Shown: piece after piece, positions 24,246 to 32,672 of the stretch | Position numbering within the stretch: the first letter of the stretch is position 1 | Layout: the number at the start of each line of letters is the position of its first letter | Assembly: GCF_023516615.1 (NCBI RefSeq) | Contig: NZ_JAMGBF010000044.1 | Coordinates: forward strand, 31,338-95,337 | Source: Streptomyces panaciradicis | GTDB lineage: Bacteria > Actinomycetota > Actinomycetes > Streptomycetales > Streptomycetaceae | DNA: 64,000 nucleotides | Reading direction: 5' to 3' | Translations under genes and position numbers: made by a program | The notes under the pieces: model-generated | The model's database searches: none | Told to the model about the DNA's origin: nothing | What the model saw: only the letters and a program-made list of their open reading frames with translations

Positions 24246-26282
24246 ATGACCAAGCAGGCCCAGCCACCGCCACCGGGCGACCGGCCGGCGCCGACCGCGC
24301 CGCCGCGCCCGCCCGCCTGGCGGCACTGGCTGTGGCCCCTGGCGATCGTCCTGGCCCTCGGCCTGTGGACGGTGCTGCCCGCGACGCGGTCCACCGAGCC
24401 GCAGAAGGTGAACCTGACGTACTCGACGTTCCTCACCGACGTCGACGCCGGCAAGGTCAAGTCCGTCACGATCAAATCCGACGGGCAGACCAGCGGCAGG
24501 CTCGCCAACGGGCACACCTTCAGCACCGTCGTCCCGGTCCAGCTCGCCGGCGATCAGCTCCTCAGCCGCCTGGAGAAGCACAAGGTCGAGGTCACCGCGT
24601 CCCAGCCGTCCACCACGACGTCCTTCGGCTCCCAGGTGCTGTCCTTGATCCTCCTGCTGGGACCGTTCATCATCATCTTCTGGTTCTGGCGGCGGCTGTC
24701 GGGGGGCGCGGCCGCGCAGATGACCGGAGCGCTCGGCGGGGTCGGCAAGTCCCGGGTGAAGGTGTTCGACGCCGAACGGCCCGAGACCACGTTCGCCGAC
24801 GTCGCCGGGTACGAGGGTGCCAAGGGCGAGATCGCGGAGGTCGTCGACTTCCTGCGGCGGCCCGAACGCTACCGCCGCGCCGGGGCGATGGCTCCGCGCG
24901 GCGTGCTCATGGTCGGCCCGCCGGGCACCGGCAAGACGCTGCTGGCCCGCGCGGTCGCGGGCGAGGCGGAGGTGCCGTTCCTGTCGGTGGTCGGTTCCAG
25001 CTTCGTGGAGATGTTCGTGGGTGTGGGCGCAGCCCGGGTGCGCGACCTGTTCGCGGAGGCGCGCAAGCGGGCCCCGGTCATCGTGTTCGTCGACGAGATC
25101 GACGCGCTCGGGGGCAGGCGGGCCGCCGCCGGGGCCGTCGTGTCCAACGACGAGCGCGAGCAGACGCTGAACCAACTGCTCTCCGAGATGGACGGGTTCG
25201 AGGCGGCCGAGGGAATCGTGGTGCTGGCGGCCACCAACCGGCCCGAGGTCCTGGACCCGGCCCTGCTGCGCCCCGGTCGCTTCGACCGCCAGGTCACCAT
25301 TCCGCTGCCCACCCTCGCCGAACGCGCCGCGATCCTGGCCGTGCACTGCCAGGACAAGCGACTCGGCCAGGACGTCGACCTGGACGTGGTGGCTCGCGGC
25401 ACGCCCGGCTTCTCCGGCGCCGACCTCGCCAACCTGGCCAACGAGGCCGCCATCGTCGCGGTCCGGGACGGCCGCGAGGTGCTGGCGGCCGCCGACTTCG
25501 ACGCAGCCCGCGACCGGATCCTGCTCGGCCGCCGGGAGGGCTCCAACGTGCTGCTGCCCGCGGAGAAGGAAGCCGTGGCGGTGCACGAGGCGGGCCACGC
25601 ACTGGTCGCCGCTCTGTCCCCGAGCGCCGACCCGGTCGCCAAGGTCACCATCCTGCCGGCCGGCCAGGCCCTCGGTGTCACCGAGCAACTGCCGCTCGTC
25701 GAAAGGCACTTGTACGGCGAGGACTATCTGAACCAGACCCTCGCCGTGCGGCTGGGCGGGCGTGCGGCCGAACTCGTCGTCCTCGGCCAGGGCTCCACCG
25801 GCGCGGCCAACGATCTCGCCGGAGCGACCGAGCTGGCGATCAAGATGGTCCGCGAGTTCGGACTGTCGTCCGCGCTGGGTCCCGTGGGCTATCCGCAGGG
25901 CGGCTCGGTCTTCCTCGGCCGCGGCACACCCGCCATGAGCAGCCGCCCCTTCGCCGAGGCCACCCAGGCGGCCATCGACGACGAGGTCGCCCGCCTGCTG
26001 CGCGAGGCCGAACGGCATGCCACCGACCTGCTCAGCCGGCACCGCGTGCAACTCCGGGAGCTGGCGGACCTGCTGCTCAGGCGGGAGACCGTGGACGGCT
26101 CGGTGGTGTACGGCCTGCTCGGGATCCAGCCCCCGAGTGCGCGCCCCGCGGGAGAGACCATCGCGCCCCGCCGGGTCTCCGTCGCCAAGAAGCCCGCCGG
26201 AGAGCGCGCAGGCCAGACATCCGCCGGTCCGGCCTCCGGCACGGACCGGACCGGGAGGCTCTCGCAGAACGGGGCCGAGTGA
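24246..26282 (+). CDS. ftsH: FtsH-like membrane AAA+ zinc protease
   Basis: 678 residues. N-terminal helix at about 27-45, a periplasmic-like region, second helix at about 129-148, then the AAA module: Walker A GPPGTGKT (224-231), Walker B FVDEIDAL, and the SRH ending at LRPGRFDRQ. The zinc motif is HEAGH (H447-H451), and the third ligand Asp is in STGAANDLAGAT. A Pro-rich N-terminal tail and a basic tail at the C terminus are unusual. Membrane protein quality control. The housekeeping ftsH of streptomycetes lies in a folate cluster, so this is probably an additional, perhaps stress-linked copy. ATG chosen behind GGAG. The 252 bases before it (23994-24245) carry no gene. Confidence 0.93.
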   Translation: MTKQAQPPPPGDRPAPTAPPRPPAWRHWLWPLAIVLALGLWTVLPATRSTEPQKVNLTYSTFLTDVDAGKVKSVTIKSDGQTSGRLANGHTFSTVVPVQLAGDQLLSRLEKHKVEVTASQPSTTTSFGSQVLSLILLLGPFIIIFWFWRRLSGGAAAQMTGALGGVGKSRVKVFDAERPETTFADVAGYEGAKGEIAEVVDFLRRPERYRRAGAMAPRGVLMVGPPGTGKTLLARAVAGEAEVPFLSVVGSSFVEMFVGVGAARVRDLFAEARKRAPVIVFVDEIDALGGRRAAAGAVVSNDEREQTLNQLLSEMDGFEAAEGIVVLAATNRPEVLDPALLRPGRFDRQVTIPLPTLAERAAILAVHCQDKRLGQDVDLDVVARGTPGFSGADLANLANEAAIVAVRDGREVLAAADFDAARDRILLGRREGSNVLLPAEKEAVAVHEAGHALVAALSPSADPVAKVTILPAGQALGVTEQLPLVERHLYGEDYLNQTLAVRLGGRAAELVVLGQGSTGAANDLAGATELAIKMVREFGLSSALGPVGYPQGGSVFLGRGTPAMSSRPFAEATQAAIDDEVARLLREAERHATDLLSRHRVQLRELADLLLRRETVDGSVVYGLLGIQPPSARPAGETIAPRRVSVAKKPAGERAGQTSAGPASGTDRTGRLSQNGAE

Positions 26283-26553
26283 GCGGGTCGGGGACGGGGC
26301 GTTCGGGGCAGCGGCAGCGCTGGCGGCGCCCGCCACGCTGACGGGGGACCGGGCCCGGAGGCGGCGAGCATCGGTTGTGCCGGACGGTCCCCTCGGCCCG
26401 GCGGAAGCCGGCCTTCCGGGCGCCCGGCGCGGGCGTGGAGGCGACGAGGCCTGGGGCCGGGCGTCCCCGTACGTAGTACCTGTGGCCCATGCCCGGCCGG
26501 CGTGCTCCCACGGATGCTGGTGTTGAGAAGCCGCGAGCGAGGGACGGTGACGG
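26283..26553. other. Intergenic region with DevR-like box
   Basis: 271 bases between ftsH and the universal stress protein. No gene is visible. GC-rich with several palindromes, including the 26453-26468 element; the transcription start of the stress protein gene must lie here. Confidence 0.5.
26453..26468. promoter_or_regulatory. DevR/DosR-like box upstream of USP fusion
   Basis: GGGGCCGGGCGTCCCC, a 16-base element matching GGGxC-N4-GxCCC, the core of the M. tuberculosis DevR box. It ends 85 bases before the start codon at 26554. Confidence 0.5.
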
Positions 26554-27402
26554 GTGATGAAAGGATCGTCCGGTGGCCGTGTCATCGTCGGAGTGGACGA
26601 TTCCCCGGCGGGTCTGCGTGCCCTGCACGCAGCCGTCGCCGAGGCCAGGGCGCTGGGCCGGGAGCTGATGGCCGTGCGGGCCTACCCGGTACCGAGCGGC
26701 GCTGGTGCGGCCCCGCCGAACCCGCTCGACTGGCGACTGCCCCGCATGCCGCAACCGCCGACGTCCGAGCCCTGGGACCAGTTGCAGGCGGCTTGTGAGC
26801 AGCGGGAACTGAGGACGGTGACGCGGGCCTTCGAGCACGCGCTGGGGGGACTGCCCCATGACGTACGGGTCAACCTGGTGGCGGCGATCGGCCGCCCCGG
26901 TCACGTGCTGGTCGCCGCGGCGCACCGGGACGACGACCTGCTGGTCGTGGGCAAGCCGCCCGTCCGCCGCCTGCGGCGACTCTGGCCATGGCGCTGGTTC
27001 CACCGCTCCACCTGCCGCTACTGCGCCAAGCATGCCGCCTGCCCCGTCCTGACGGTTCCAGAGGGCGACCTCGTCGGCTGGAATGCCGACGACAGCCTCC
27101 GTCGGCCTCCGCAGAAGAAAGCTCTCGACGACGTGCGACAACCACTCCATGCCGACCACAAGCCCCACGACACCCACGCCGACACCGTTGACGACGGAGC
27201 GATCAGGTGGCCCACACGGGCGTGCTGCTGCTCCGCCCCACCACAGGTGAAGATCCTCATACCGGCCGGCAACGGCCGCCCGGTCGACCTGTACCTGTGC
27301 GGCCACCACTACCGGGCCTCCATCGGACCGCTGGTGATCGCCGACGCGATCGTCCACTTCCGGAACCGGCCGTCGACCGTGTCGCTCGCCGCGCACACAT
27401 AG
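26554..27402 (+). CDS. Universal stress protein fused to a DUF7455-like zinc-binding domain
   Basis: 282 residues from GTG 26554 (ATG 26557 also possible). Residues about 8-165 form a UspA domain (GRVIVGVDDSPAGLRALHAAVAEARALG, then VAAIGRPGHVLVAAAHRDDDLLVVG and CPVLTVPE). After a basic, His/Asp-rich linker (about 170-220), a small domain follows with Cys and His in CCCSAPPQVKILIPAGNGRPVDLYLCGHHY, similar to the short actinobacterial DUF7455 proteins that bind zinc. It is unusual to see them fused in one frame; no good internal start was seen. Such USP genes in actinobacteria are DevR-controlled; a matching box lies upstream. Confidence 0.8.
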   Translation: MMKGSSGGRVIVGVDDSPAGLRALHAAVAEARALGRELMAVRAYPVPSGAGAAPPNPLDWRLPRMPQPPTSEPWDQLQAACEQRELRTVTRAFEHALGGLPHDVRVNLVAAIGRPGHVLVAAAHRDDDLLVVGKPPVRRLRRLWPWRWFHRSTCRYCAKHAACPVLTVPEGDLVGWNADDSLRRPPQKKALDDVRQPLHADHKPHDTHADTVDDGAIRWPTRACCCSAPPQVKILIPAGNGRPVDLYLCGHHYRASIGPLVIADAIVHFRNRPSTVSLAAHT

Positions 27403-27444
27403 CGAACACGCCGACGCGGCGGACCTCGGCACTACGGCGCCGCC

Positions 27445-27460
27445 GGGGCCGACTGTCCTT
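27445..27460. promoter_or_regulatory. DevR/DosR-like box upstream of CapA-like gene
   Basis: GGGGCCGACTGTCCTT: GGGxC-N4-GxCC with one mismatch at the last C of the right arm. It ends 80 bases before the start codon at 27541. Confidence 0.4.
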
Positions 27461-27540
27461 CGAGGTGGGCTGTTCGACCCACCCCGCACGCCGCAGTCGA
27501 GCGTGAGACTCAAAAATCCGGAAGGTCGGAGGTGGAGATC

Positions 27541-28566
27541 ATGACCGTCACGATCGCTCTGGCGGGTGACACCATGCTGGGCCGCGGGGTCGCCGAGGCG
27601 CTGGCGCACCGCAAGCCGCGCCCGCTGTTCACGCACGCTGTCCAGCAGCTGGTCCAGAGCGCCGATCTCTTCCTGCTGAACCTCGAATGCTGCGTCTCCG
27701 ACCACGGCACGCCCATCGACGTGCCGGGCAAGGCGTTCTTCTTCCGCGCTCCGCCCCGCGCCGCCGACATGCTGGCCGACCTCGGCGCGGACACCGTGTT
27801 CCTGGCCAACAACCACGCCTTGGACTACGGCCCCGAAGCGCTCATGGACACCCGCGCCCACCTGGCCCGCGCCGGCATCCGCACGGTCGGGGCAGGGGCG
27901 AACGCCGAGGAGGCCCGCGCACCGCTGGTCCGGAAGGTCGGCGGGCTCAGCATCGGGATCATCGCCGTCGCGGATCACCCCGCCGAGTTCGCCGCCGCGG
28001 ACGCCAGGCCGGGCGTGGCCTATGCCGACCTGTGGCACGGAGAGGTGCCCGCCTGGCTCGTCGACGCGATCGGCGCATTGGCCCGCACTACCGACATCGC
28101 CCTGGTCAGCGTCCACTGGGGTCCCAACATGACCGCGCGGCCCGTCCCGCACGTCCGCCGTGCCGCCTCCGTCTTCGTCGACGCGGGGGCCGACCTGGTG
28201 GTGGGGCACTCCGCGCACGTCTTCCACGGCTTCACCCGCGGCGTCCTGTACGACCTGGGTGATCTCATCGACGACTACGCGGTCCACCCTGCCCTGCGCA
28301 ACGACCTGGGCCTGCTGTGGCTGGTCACCCTGGACGAGCACGGCCCGGTGCGCACCGAGGCGGTTCCGATCGCCCTGGACTGCTGCCATACCCGGATCGC
28401 CGACCGGGCCGAGTACACATGGACCGCCGACCGGCTGATCCGCGCCTGCGCCGAGATGGGCACCGAGGTCACGGACGAGGGCGACCGGCTGACCGTCGAC
28501 TGGGTCCGTTCCCCGGCCCGCACGAGTCGACCGGGCCCACGGCGCCGGGCAGGTCGTACGTCGTAG
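27541..28566 (+). CDS. CapA-family metallophosphatase-like protein
   Basis: 341 residues from ATG 27541 behind GGAGG/GGAG. It belongs to the CapA/PgsA family: GDTMLGRGVAEAL, FLLNLECCVSDHG, FLANNHALDYGPEAL, LVSVHWGPNM and VVGHSAHVFHG are the metal-binding and phosphatase-fold motifs in the right order. These proteins were linked to poly-gamma-glutamate capsule synthesis in Bacillus, but most actinobacterial members have no capsule genes nearby, and no signal peptide is visible here. It sits in the stress island with a DevR-like box in the promoter region. Exact substrate unknown. The last 20 residues are basic and divergent. Confidence 0.88.
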   Translation: MTVTIALAGDTMLGRGVAEALAHRKPRPLFTHAVQQLVQSADLFLLNLECCVSDHGTPIDVPGKAFFFRAPPRAADMLADLGADTVFLANNHALDYGPEALMDTRAHLARAGIRTVGAGANAEEARAPLVRKVGGLSIGIIAVADHPAEFAAADARPGVAYADLWHGEVPAWLVDAIGALARTTDIALVSVHWGPNMTARPVPHVRRAASVFVDAGADLVVGHSAHVFHGFTRGVLYDLGDLIDDYAVHPALRNDLGLLWLVTLDEHGPVRTEAVPIALDCCHTRIADRAEYTWTADRLIRACAEMGTEVTDEGDRLTVDWVRSPARTSRPGPRRRAGRTS

Positions 28567-28610
28567 GAGAGGCTCCGGTGACACACCACCGGTTCGTGAC
28601 GACCCGGCAG

Positions 28611-28626
28611 AGGGCCGATCGGCCCT
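28611..28626. promoter_or_regulatory. DevR/DosR-like box upstream of hsp20
   Basis: AGGGCCGATCGGCCCT, a perfect 16-base palindrome with the GGGxC-N4-GxCCC core. It lies 114 bases before the hsp20 start codon. Confidence 0.55.
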
Positions 28627-28739
28627 CGCGGGCGGGCCCGTCAGCGGCTATGCCGGACATAGAGAGAAGACCTGAGGGCGTCCCTGCGCACGGATGACCG
28701 AGGCAGGGGCCACATGGCCTTGTGGGAAGGGGAGTTGCC

Positions 28740-29162
28740 ATGCCCGGGAAGCTTGCACGGCGTCGACCGCTGCTGCCCGACCTCTTCGACTGGATCGAGT
28801 CGGGCGTTCCGCCCTGGCGGGGTGTGCCCGGAGCGCACGGCATCCGCATCGAGGAGCGGCTCACCGACGAGGGGTACTGCCTGCGCGCCGAACTGCCCGG
28901 CCTCGACGTGGACAAGGACGTCCGGCTCGACGTTCGGCACGGAGTGCTCCGCCTGCGCGCCGAGCGCGGCGAAGAGACGATGAAGCGGCACCACACCGAG
29001 TTCCGTTACGGCTCCTTCGCCCGCGCCGTCCGTCTGCCGCGCGGCGCCAAGGAGGACGAGATCACGGCCGAGTACAAGGACGGCATTCTCAACGTCACCG
29101 TGCCGCTGACCGCTGTGGAGAAGCCCCCGGTCACCCGGATCGACATCCGCCACGGCGGGTAG
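28740..29162 (+). CDS. Hsp20 / alpha-crystallin family small heat shock protein
   Basis: 140 residues from ATG 28740 (MPGKLARRRPLL); an upstream in-frame start at 28722 lacks a good ribosome site. The alpha-crystallin domain runs from about residue 40 (RIEERLTDEGYCLRAELPGLDVDKDVRLDV) to 135, ending with GILNVTVPL, the conserved I/L-x-V tail motif. ATP-independent holdase chaperone that forms oligomers. The gene is preceded by the perfect DevR-like palindrome; the analogous M. tuberculosis hspX (acr) is a classical DevR target, which supports hypoxia or stress induction here. Confidence 0.93.
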   Translation: MPGKLARRRPLLPDLFDWIESGVPPWRGVPGAHGIRIEERLTDEGYCLRAELPGLDVDKDVRLDVRHGVLRLRAERGEETMKRHHTEFRYGSFARAVRLPRGAKEDEITAEYKDGILNVTVPLTAVEKPPVTRIDIRHGG

Positions 29163-29284
29163 TCCCGCACGGCGCCGCCCGCAAGCGCCGGTGCGCGGCC
29201 GCGGCTCCCACTCCCGCGCACCGGCTTTGTGCGGCCGACTGCGTGGGGTACGGCCCGCGGAGGCTCCCGGGAAGGAGGAGAACC

Positions 29285-29701
29285 ATGTCAGAGCAGGCCG
29301 TCATTCCGCCCTACGCCATCCGCCGCCGCTGGGACGGTCACCGGCAGGTCATCGAACTGTGCGGCGAGATCGATGTGTTGGCCGCGCCACCCGGCAGCGA
29401 CTTTCTGCGCGACGCGCTCGGCTGCCCCGGCGCTGAAGCGGACACCGTCATCGACCTGCGCGGTGTCACCTTCATCGACGGCAGCGGCCTGAACGCCCTG
29501 CTGCGCACCGCCGACCGTCTCCACGCGTGCCGTCACGACCTGACGATCGTGGTCACCAACCCCTTCCACCGGCGCCTGCTCCGTCTCATCGATCTCGGTC
29601 CGAACGTGACGGTGCGGACAGACCTTCCCGACACCGGTACGCCCCCGCCGTCGCCCGACAGCGCTCGGCGACCGCTCGACGGGCTGGCCCGGAGCGCGTA
29701 G
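29285..29701 (+). CDS. STAS-domain protein (anti-sigma factor antagonist type)
   Basis: 138 residues from ATG 29285 with GGAGGAG upstream. STAS core: QVIELCGEIDVLAAP and VIDLRGVTFIDGSGLNALLRTADRL. In active antagonists the phosphorylated Ser follows the Asp (DSSGLG); here the residue is Gly (DGSGLN) with a Ser one place later, so canonical phosphorylation may be lost or shifted. C-terminal Pro-rich tail. Convergent with another STAS gene; both lie next to hsp20. No anti-sigma kinase is close by. The partner is unknown. Confidence 0.85.
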   Translation: MSEQAVIPPYAIRRRWDGHRQVIELCGEIDVLAAPPGSDFLRDALGCPGAEADTVIDLRGVTFIDGSGLNALLRTADRLHACRHDLTIVVTNPFHRRLLRLIDLGPNVTVRTDLPDTGTPPPSPDSARRPLDGLARSA

Positions 29702-29727
29702 CCGCTGATGCGGTCGTCGGCCTGAGA

Positions 29728-30108
29728 TCAGCCGGCGGTCTCGGAGGCCTCGGAGGCGACGAGGGCTTCCTCGAGCGTCGCCATTGCGGCGAACTGTCCG
29801 CTCAGGCCCGTGACGTCCAGGATCTTGAGAATCAGGGCGTGGGGACAGACCAGCAGAAGCCGGCCGCCTCGCTCTCTGACCCGACGCTCGGCGCGGTGCA
29901 GCAACCGCAGGCCGTAGCAGTCGAGGAACTGGGTGGGGGTGAGATCGACGATCACGGTCCGGTCCACCGCCGCGGTCGCGGCATCCAGCTCCGGCATGAT
30001 CGGAAGAGCGGTGGCGATGTCGAACTCACCGCGGAACTCGATGACTTCGACCCCGTGGACTTCGTGGACCCGGATGCGCCCGGTGGGCCATGTAGTCGCC
30101 TTCTGCAC
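29728..30108 (-). CDS. STAS-domain protein lacking the canonical phospho-Ser
   Basis: 126 residues. STAS fold: VEVIEFRGEFDIATALPIMPELDAA then TVIVDLTPTQFLDCYGLRLLHRAERRV. The regulatory Ser (DSSGL) is replaced by Cys-Tyr (DCYGL), so phosphorylation-based switching is unlikely; a redox-sensitive Cys at this place is conceivable but unproven. Convergent with the STAS gene at 29285 with a 26-base gap. Upstream lies a 630-base region. Confidence 0.82.
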   Translation of the reverse strand: MQKATTWPTGRIRVHEVHGVEVIEFRGEFDIATALPIMPELDAATAAVDRTVIVDLTPTQFLDCYGLRLLHRAERRVRERGGRLLLVCPHALILKILDVTGLSGQFAAMATLEEALVASEASETAG

Positions 30109-30742
30109 GGCGGCTCCCCCTGAAAGAGCCTGGCTCTCCGCATGCTCCCCGGAGAGCGGCGCTGATGGTTCAAGTCACCGGGGACCGGGGTGACCGCAGA
30201 TGCCGAGCCTACGGTGGGCTGGTCACTTGTGAAGAGAAGGAACGATTCTTCCTATGAGATTCCCGCATGCGGACTGTTTTCAACGTACTTTTCCTGGCAC
30301 TCCCGTCTAAGCGCCGCGACAGATGTGCCGGTCCGGCGGCCGATGCGTCCGCGGCATGTGGAAGACCGCCTCTCACAAAACGAGCGACGCGGTCGTAAGC
30401 TGGGTGACCGTGCCCCGGACCCCGGCCGACGCAGTACGAGTGCGGCCGCGGAGGCGTTGAACTGGCCCCGCCTTTCGCGGCCCGCCCTCCGCCGAGCAAG
30501 ACATGTGCCGGGAGCCGCAGATGACACGAACCCCGATCCCGCTTCCTGCCGTACCGCGACGCGAGCGCGCGGCTGGAACCGGCTGAAGCCCTCCCCGCCC
30601 GCCATCCTCCCGCGTGGTGGGCGGGGACTCCGGTGCCCGGCCGGCGGTGAGGGGGCCGGCCGGGCACAAAAGCCCTTCTCGACAAGGGTGAAGGCCGTCG
30701 GTGCCTCTCGAACTCATGCTGTTGCCGGATCGGCTCGCCGCG
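30109..30742. other. Long intergenic region, no confident gene
   Basis: About 630 bases between the minus-strand STAS gene and the end of the Rv1733c-like gene. It includes a less GC-rich stretch (about 30235-30300) that may hold the STAS promoter, a half DevR-like element at 30180-30195 (GGGGACCGGGGTGACC), and the hairpin at 30633-30667. Open frames here look like shadows. Confidence 0.4.
30633..30667. terminator. Strong hairpin after the Rv1733c-like gene
   Basis: Perfect 13-bp stem (30633-30645 with 30655-30667) with a 9-base loop, 76 bases past the stop of the minus-strand operon. Read on the minus strand it would terminate that operon. Confidence 0.55.
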
Positions 30743-31363
30743 TCAGCGAGGCGTGGTCCACCGCGGTGCGGTCTCCGCCCAGGCCGCGTCCCACCGGGCG
30801 AGGTTGTGGCGCTGCAGCCTGCGTCCGGCGTAGCCGTATGCGGCCGTACCGAGAAGGGGGACGGCCAGGGCGGCGAGGACGGCGCAGCCCATGGCGCGAT
30901 GGCGGGCCTCTTCCGCGGACATGGGTGGGTCAGTGATCCTTCCTCCGGCGTCGACCCAGATGCGGACGGTGCTGCCGACGGCCAGCGCGGGTTCGACCTC
31001 GGTCTTCGCCGTGACCGTCTGTCCGTCAGGGGCGGTGAAGCGGACGGGGACGGGGTACAGGGTCTTCTTCGCCTCCTCCGATCCCGGTTCCGGATGGCGA
31101 GGAGCATCGCGGACCAGCACGGCCGACGTGTGATGGCGGGTGGCGGCCTGGTGCCGTGCGGTCTCCTTGTGGTGGCGGTGGGCGGTGGTGCCGGCGAGGA
31201 CCATCGCGGCGGGAGTGGCGGCCAGCACGGCCAGGGTGAGACCGAGGGCGATCCACGCCTGTGCGAGATCCGTGCGGCGGCGCAAGGGGTTGCGTCGCCA
31301 TCGCCACAGGAGGACGCGTGGGAGTTCTTCGGGTGGGTGCGACGGTGGTGTGGCGCGGGCCAC
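30743..31363 (-). CDS. Rv1733c-like two-helix membrane protein
   Basis: 206 residues from GTG 31363, with AAAGGAGA upstream. Two transmembrane helices (LAQAWIALGLTLAVLAATPAAMVLAG near 35-60 and AMGCAVLAALAVPLLGTAAYGYA near 160-185) flank an external domain with LYPVPVRFTAPDGQTVTAKTEVEPALAVGSTVRIWVDAGG. This is the layout of Rv1733c, a DosR-regulated dormancy antigen of M. tuberculosis, widely present in streptomycetes. Function unknown. Last gene of an operon TraR-TraR-MreB-like-Rv1733c-like. Confidence 0.85.
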   Translation of the reverse strand: MARATPPSHPPEELPRVLLWRWRRNPLRRRTDLAQAWIALGLTLAVLAATPAAMVLAGTTAHRHHKETARHQAATRHHTSAVLVRDAPRHPEPGSEEAKKTLYPVPVRFTAPDGQTVTAKTEVEPALAVGSTVRIWVDAGGRITDPPMSAEEARHRAMGCAVLAALAVPLLGTAAYGYAGRRLQRHNLARWDAAWAETAPRWTTPR

Positions 31364-31440
31364 GGTGTCTCTCCTTTCGCCTGAGCGTGTGGTGCCTCGC
31401 CGCGCGTTCGGTGACGGCCCGGGCCCGGGCGGGGTGGGGG

Positions 31441-32232
31441 CTAGGAGCTGTGGCCGGTGCGGGTGACGGCGGCGGAAGGGTGGGCGTGGGCGGCCTGGAG
31501 GAGTTTCGCGGCGCCGCGCACCGCGGCGGTGTGCGGCGCCGGAACGGGCCGGAGGGGAGCGTGGAGCCGCTCGGTGAGGGGACCGGTGAGGTCGGCCCGC
31601 AACGCGCCCCCTCCGGCGAGGAGCACGCCCCGCTGGAGGGCGTCGGTCATCTGGGAGGTGCGGTCCTGCGCCAGCATGGCGGTCACCATGGCGACGAGCG
31701 CTTCGGCGATCCGCCCGGGCGGGGTGAGGCCGTCCAGGTCGCTGGTGCCCAGGGCGGTGCAGCGGGCGTCGGTCACCGCGCCGTCGGTGAGCAGTGTGAC
31801 CTCGGTGAGGTGGGCGCCGAGATCCACCACGAGCAGAGGACGGCCCAGGTCGCAGTCCGCGACCGCGGCCACGGCGCGGGCGGCGGGGACGGTCAGCACC
31901 GTGCGCGGACGCAGGACGTCGACCGCTGTGCGGGCAGCGGCCCGGTAGGCGACACCGCCCAGTGCGGGCGTCGTCAGGATGATCAGCGGGTGGCCGGGAG
32001 GGCGCAGGCGGTGGCCGAGCAGCCGGTCGAGCATCCGGGCCGTTGCGGCCGTGTCGACGATGGTGCCGCGCTGGACGGGGTGCGTGGTGCCGTCGCCGGG
32101 GAAGCCGGCCGTGGGCACGTCGAGGATCGTGCGCCGTCCGGACACGCAGGCACGGGTGCGGGCGCTGCCCAGGTCGAGGGCGATGCCGGTGCACCGCCTG
32201 CACCACGGCCAGGAACGGTGCCGGTTGGTCAT
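31441..32232 (-). CDS. MreB/Hsp70-like actin-fold ATPase
   Basis: 263 residues from ATG 32232 (MTNRHRSWPW). The actin-family nucleotide motifs are visible: phosphate 1 GIALDLGSARTRACVSGR, phosphate 2 PLLVVDLGAHLTEVTLLTDGA, adenosine GVLLAGGGALRADL. It is shorter than MreB (about 340) and lacks some subdomain inserts, so it is a divergent member, not the morphogenetic MreB. No cell-shape genes lie nearby; instead it is in an operon with TraR-type zinc-finger genes and an Rv1733c-like gene, pointing to a stress-related ATPase. Role unknown. Confidence 0.78.
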   Translation of the reverse strand: MTNRHRSWPWCRRCTGIALDLGSARTRACVSGRRTILDVPTAGFPGDGTTHPVQRGTIVDTAATARMLDRLLGHRLRPPGHPLIILTTPALGGVAYRAAARTAVDVLRPRTVLTVPAARAVAAVADCDLGRPLLVVDLGAHLTEVTLLTDGAVTDARCTALGTSDLDGLTPPGRIAEALVAMVTAMLAQDRTSQMTDALQRGVLLAGGGALRADLTGPLTERLHAPLRPVPAPHTAAVRGAAKLLQAAHAHPSAAVTRTGHSS

Positions 32233-32255
32233 GGGGCGGGACCCCGGTGCGGCGG

Positions 32256-32627
32256 TCAACGGCCGGCCTCCCTGACCTGCTGGCACCGGGCGCAGTAGCG
32301 GGCCTGCGGCACGATCATGAGCCGCTCGCGCGCGATGGGCCCGCGGCACAGGTGGCAGGTGCCGTAGCGGCCCTGGTCCATCCGTGCGAGGGCGGCCTCG
32401 ACGTCGGCCAGAACCATACGGGCGGAGGCGGCGAGCTTGACGCGGACCTCGGTCTGGGCGGCGGCCCGCTGGTCGAGCAGTGCGTCGGCGCGAGTCGTGG
32501 CGGCGGCCGAGAGATGCAGCAACTGCTCCTGGCGGAAGAGGCGTTGCTCGTGCAGGTTCTCGCGCAGCGCGGCGACGTCCTCGACCGACAAGATGGTGTT
32601 GCGGTCTTCGATGGTCCGGTGGTTCAC
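32256..32627 (-). CDS. TraR/DksA-type zinc-finger protein
   Basis: 123 residues from GTG 32627; a TTG one codon earlier is the alternative. N-terminal coiled-coil (about 15-75: LRENLHEQRLFRQEQLLHLSAAAT) followed by QGRYGTCHLCRGPIARERLMIVPQARYCARCQQ, the four-Cys finger at about 90-117. DksA/TraR proteins bind the RNA polymerase secondary channel and alter promoter choice; the acidic tip (DxxDxA) of DksA is not present, as in most actinobacterial members. Twin of the next gene upstream. Confidence 0.88.
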   Translation of the reverse strand: MNHRTIEDRNTILSVEDVAALRENLHEQRLFRQEQLLHLSAAATTRADALLDQRAAAQTEVRVKLAASARMVLADVEAALARMDQGRYGTCHLCRGPIARERLMIVPQARYCARCQQVREAGR

Positions 32628-32672
32628 CAAGTCACCCCCTGGGCAGGGCGGAAGCGGAGGGCGGAGGGGCGG

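Noticed and set aside
30109..30742. Short open frames in the long gap after the STAS gene
   Set aside because: Arg/Pro-rich with no ribosome site or family match; treated as non-coding.
31441..32232. Morphogenetic MreB
   Set aside because: Too short, and no MreC/MreD/RodA neighbours; called only as an actin-fold ATPase.
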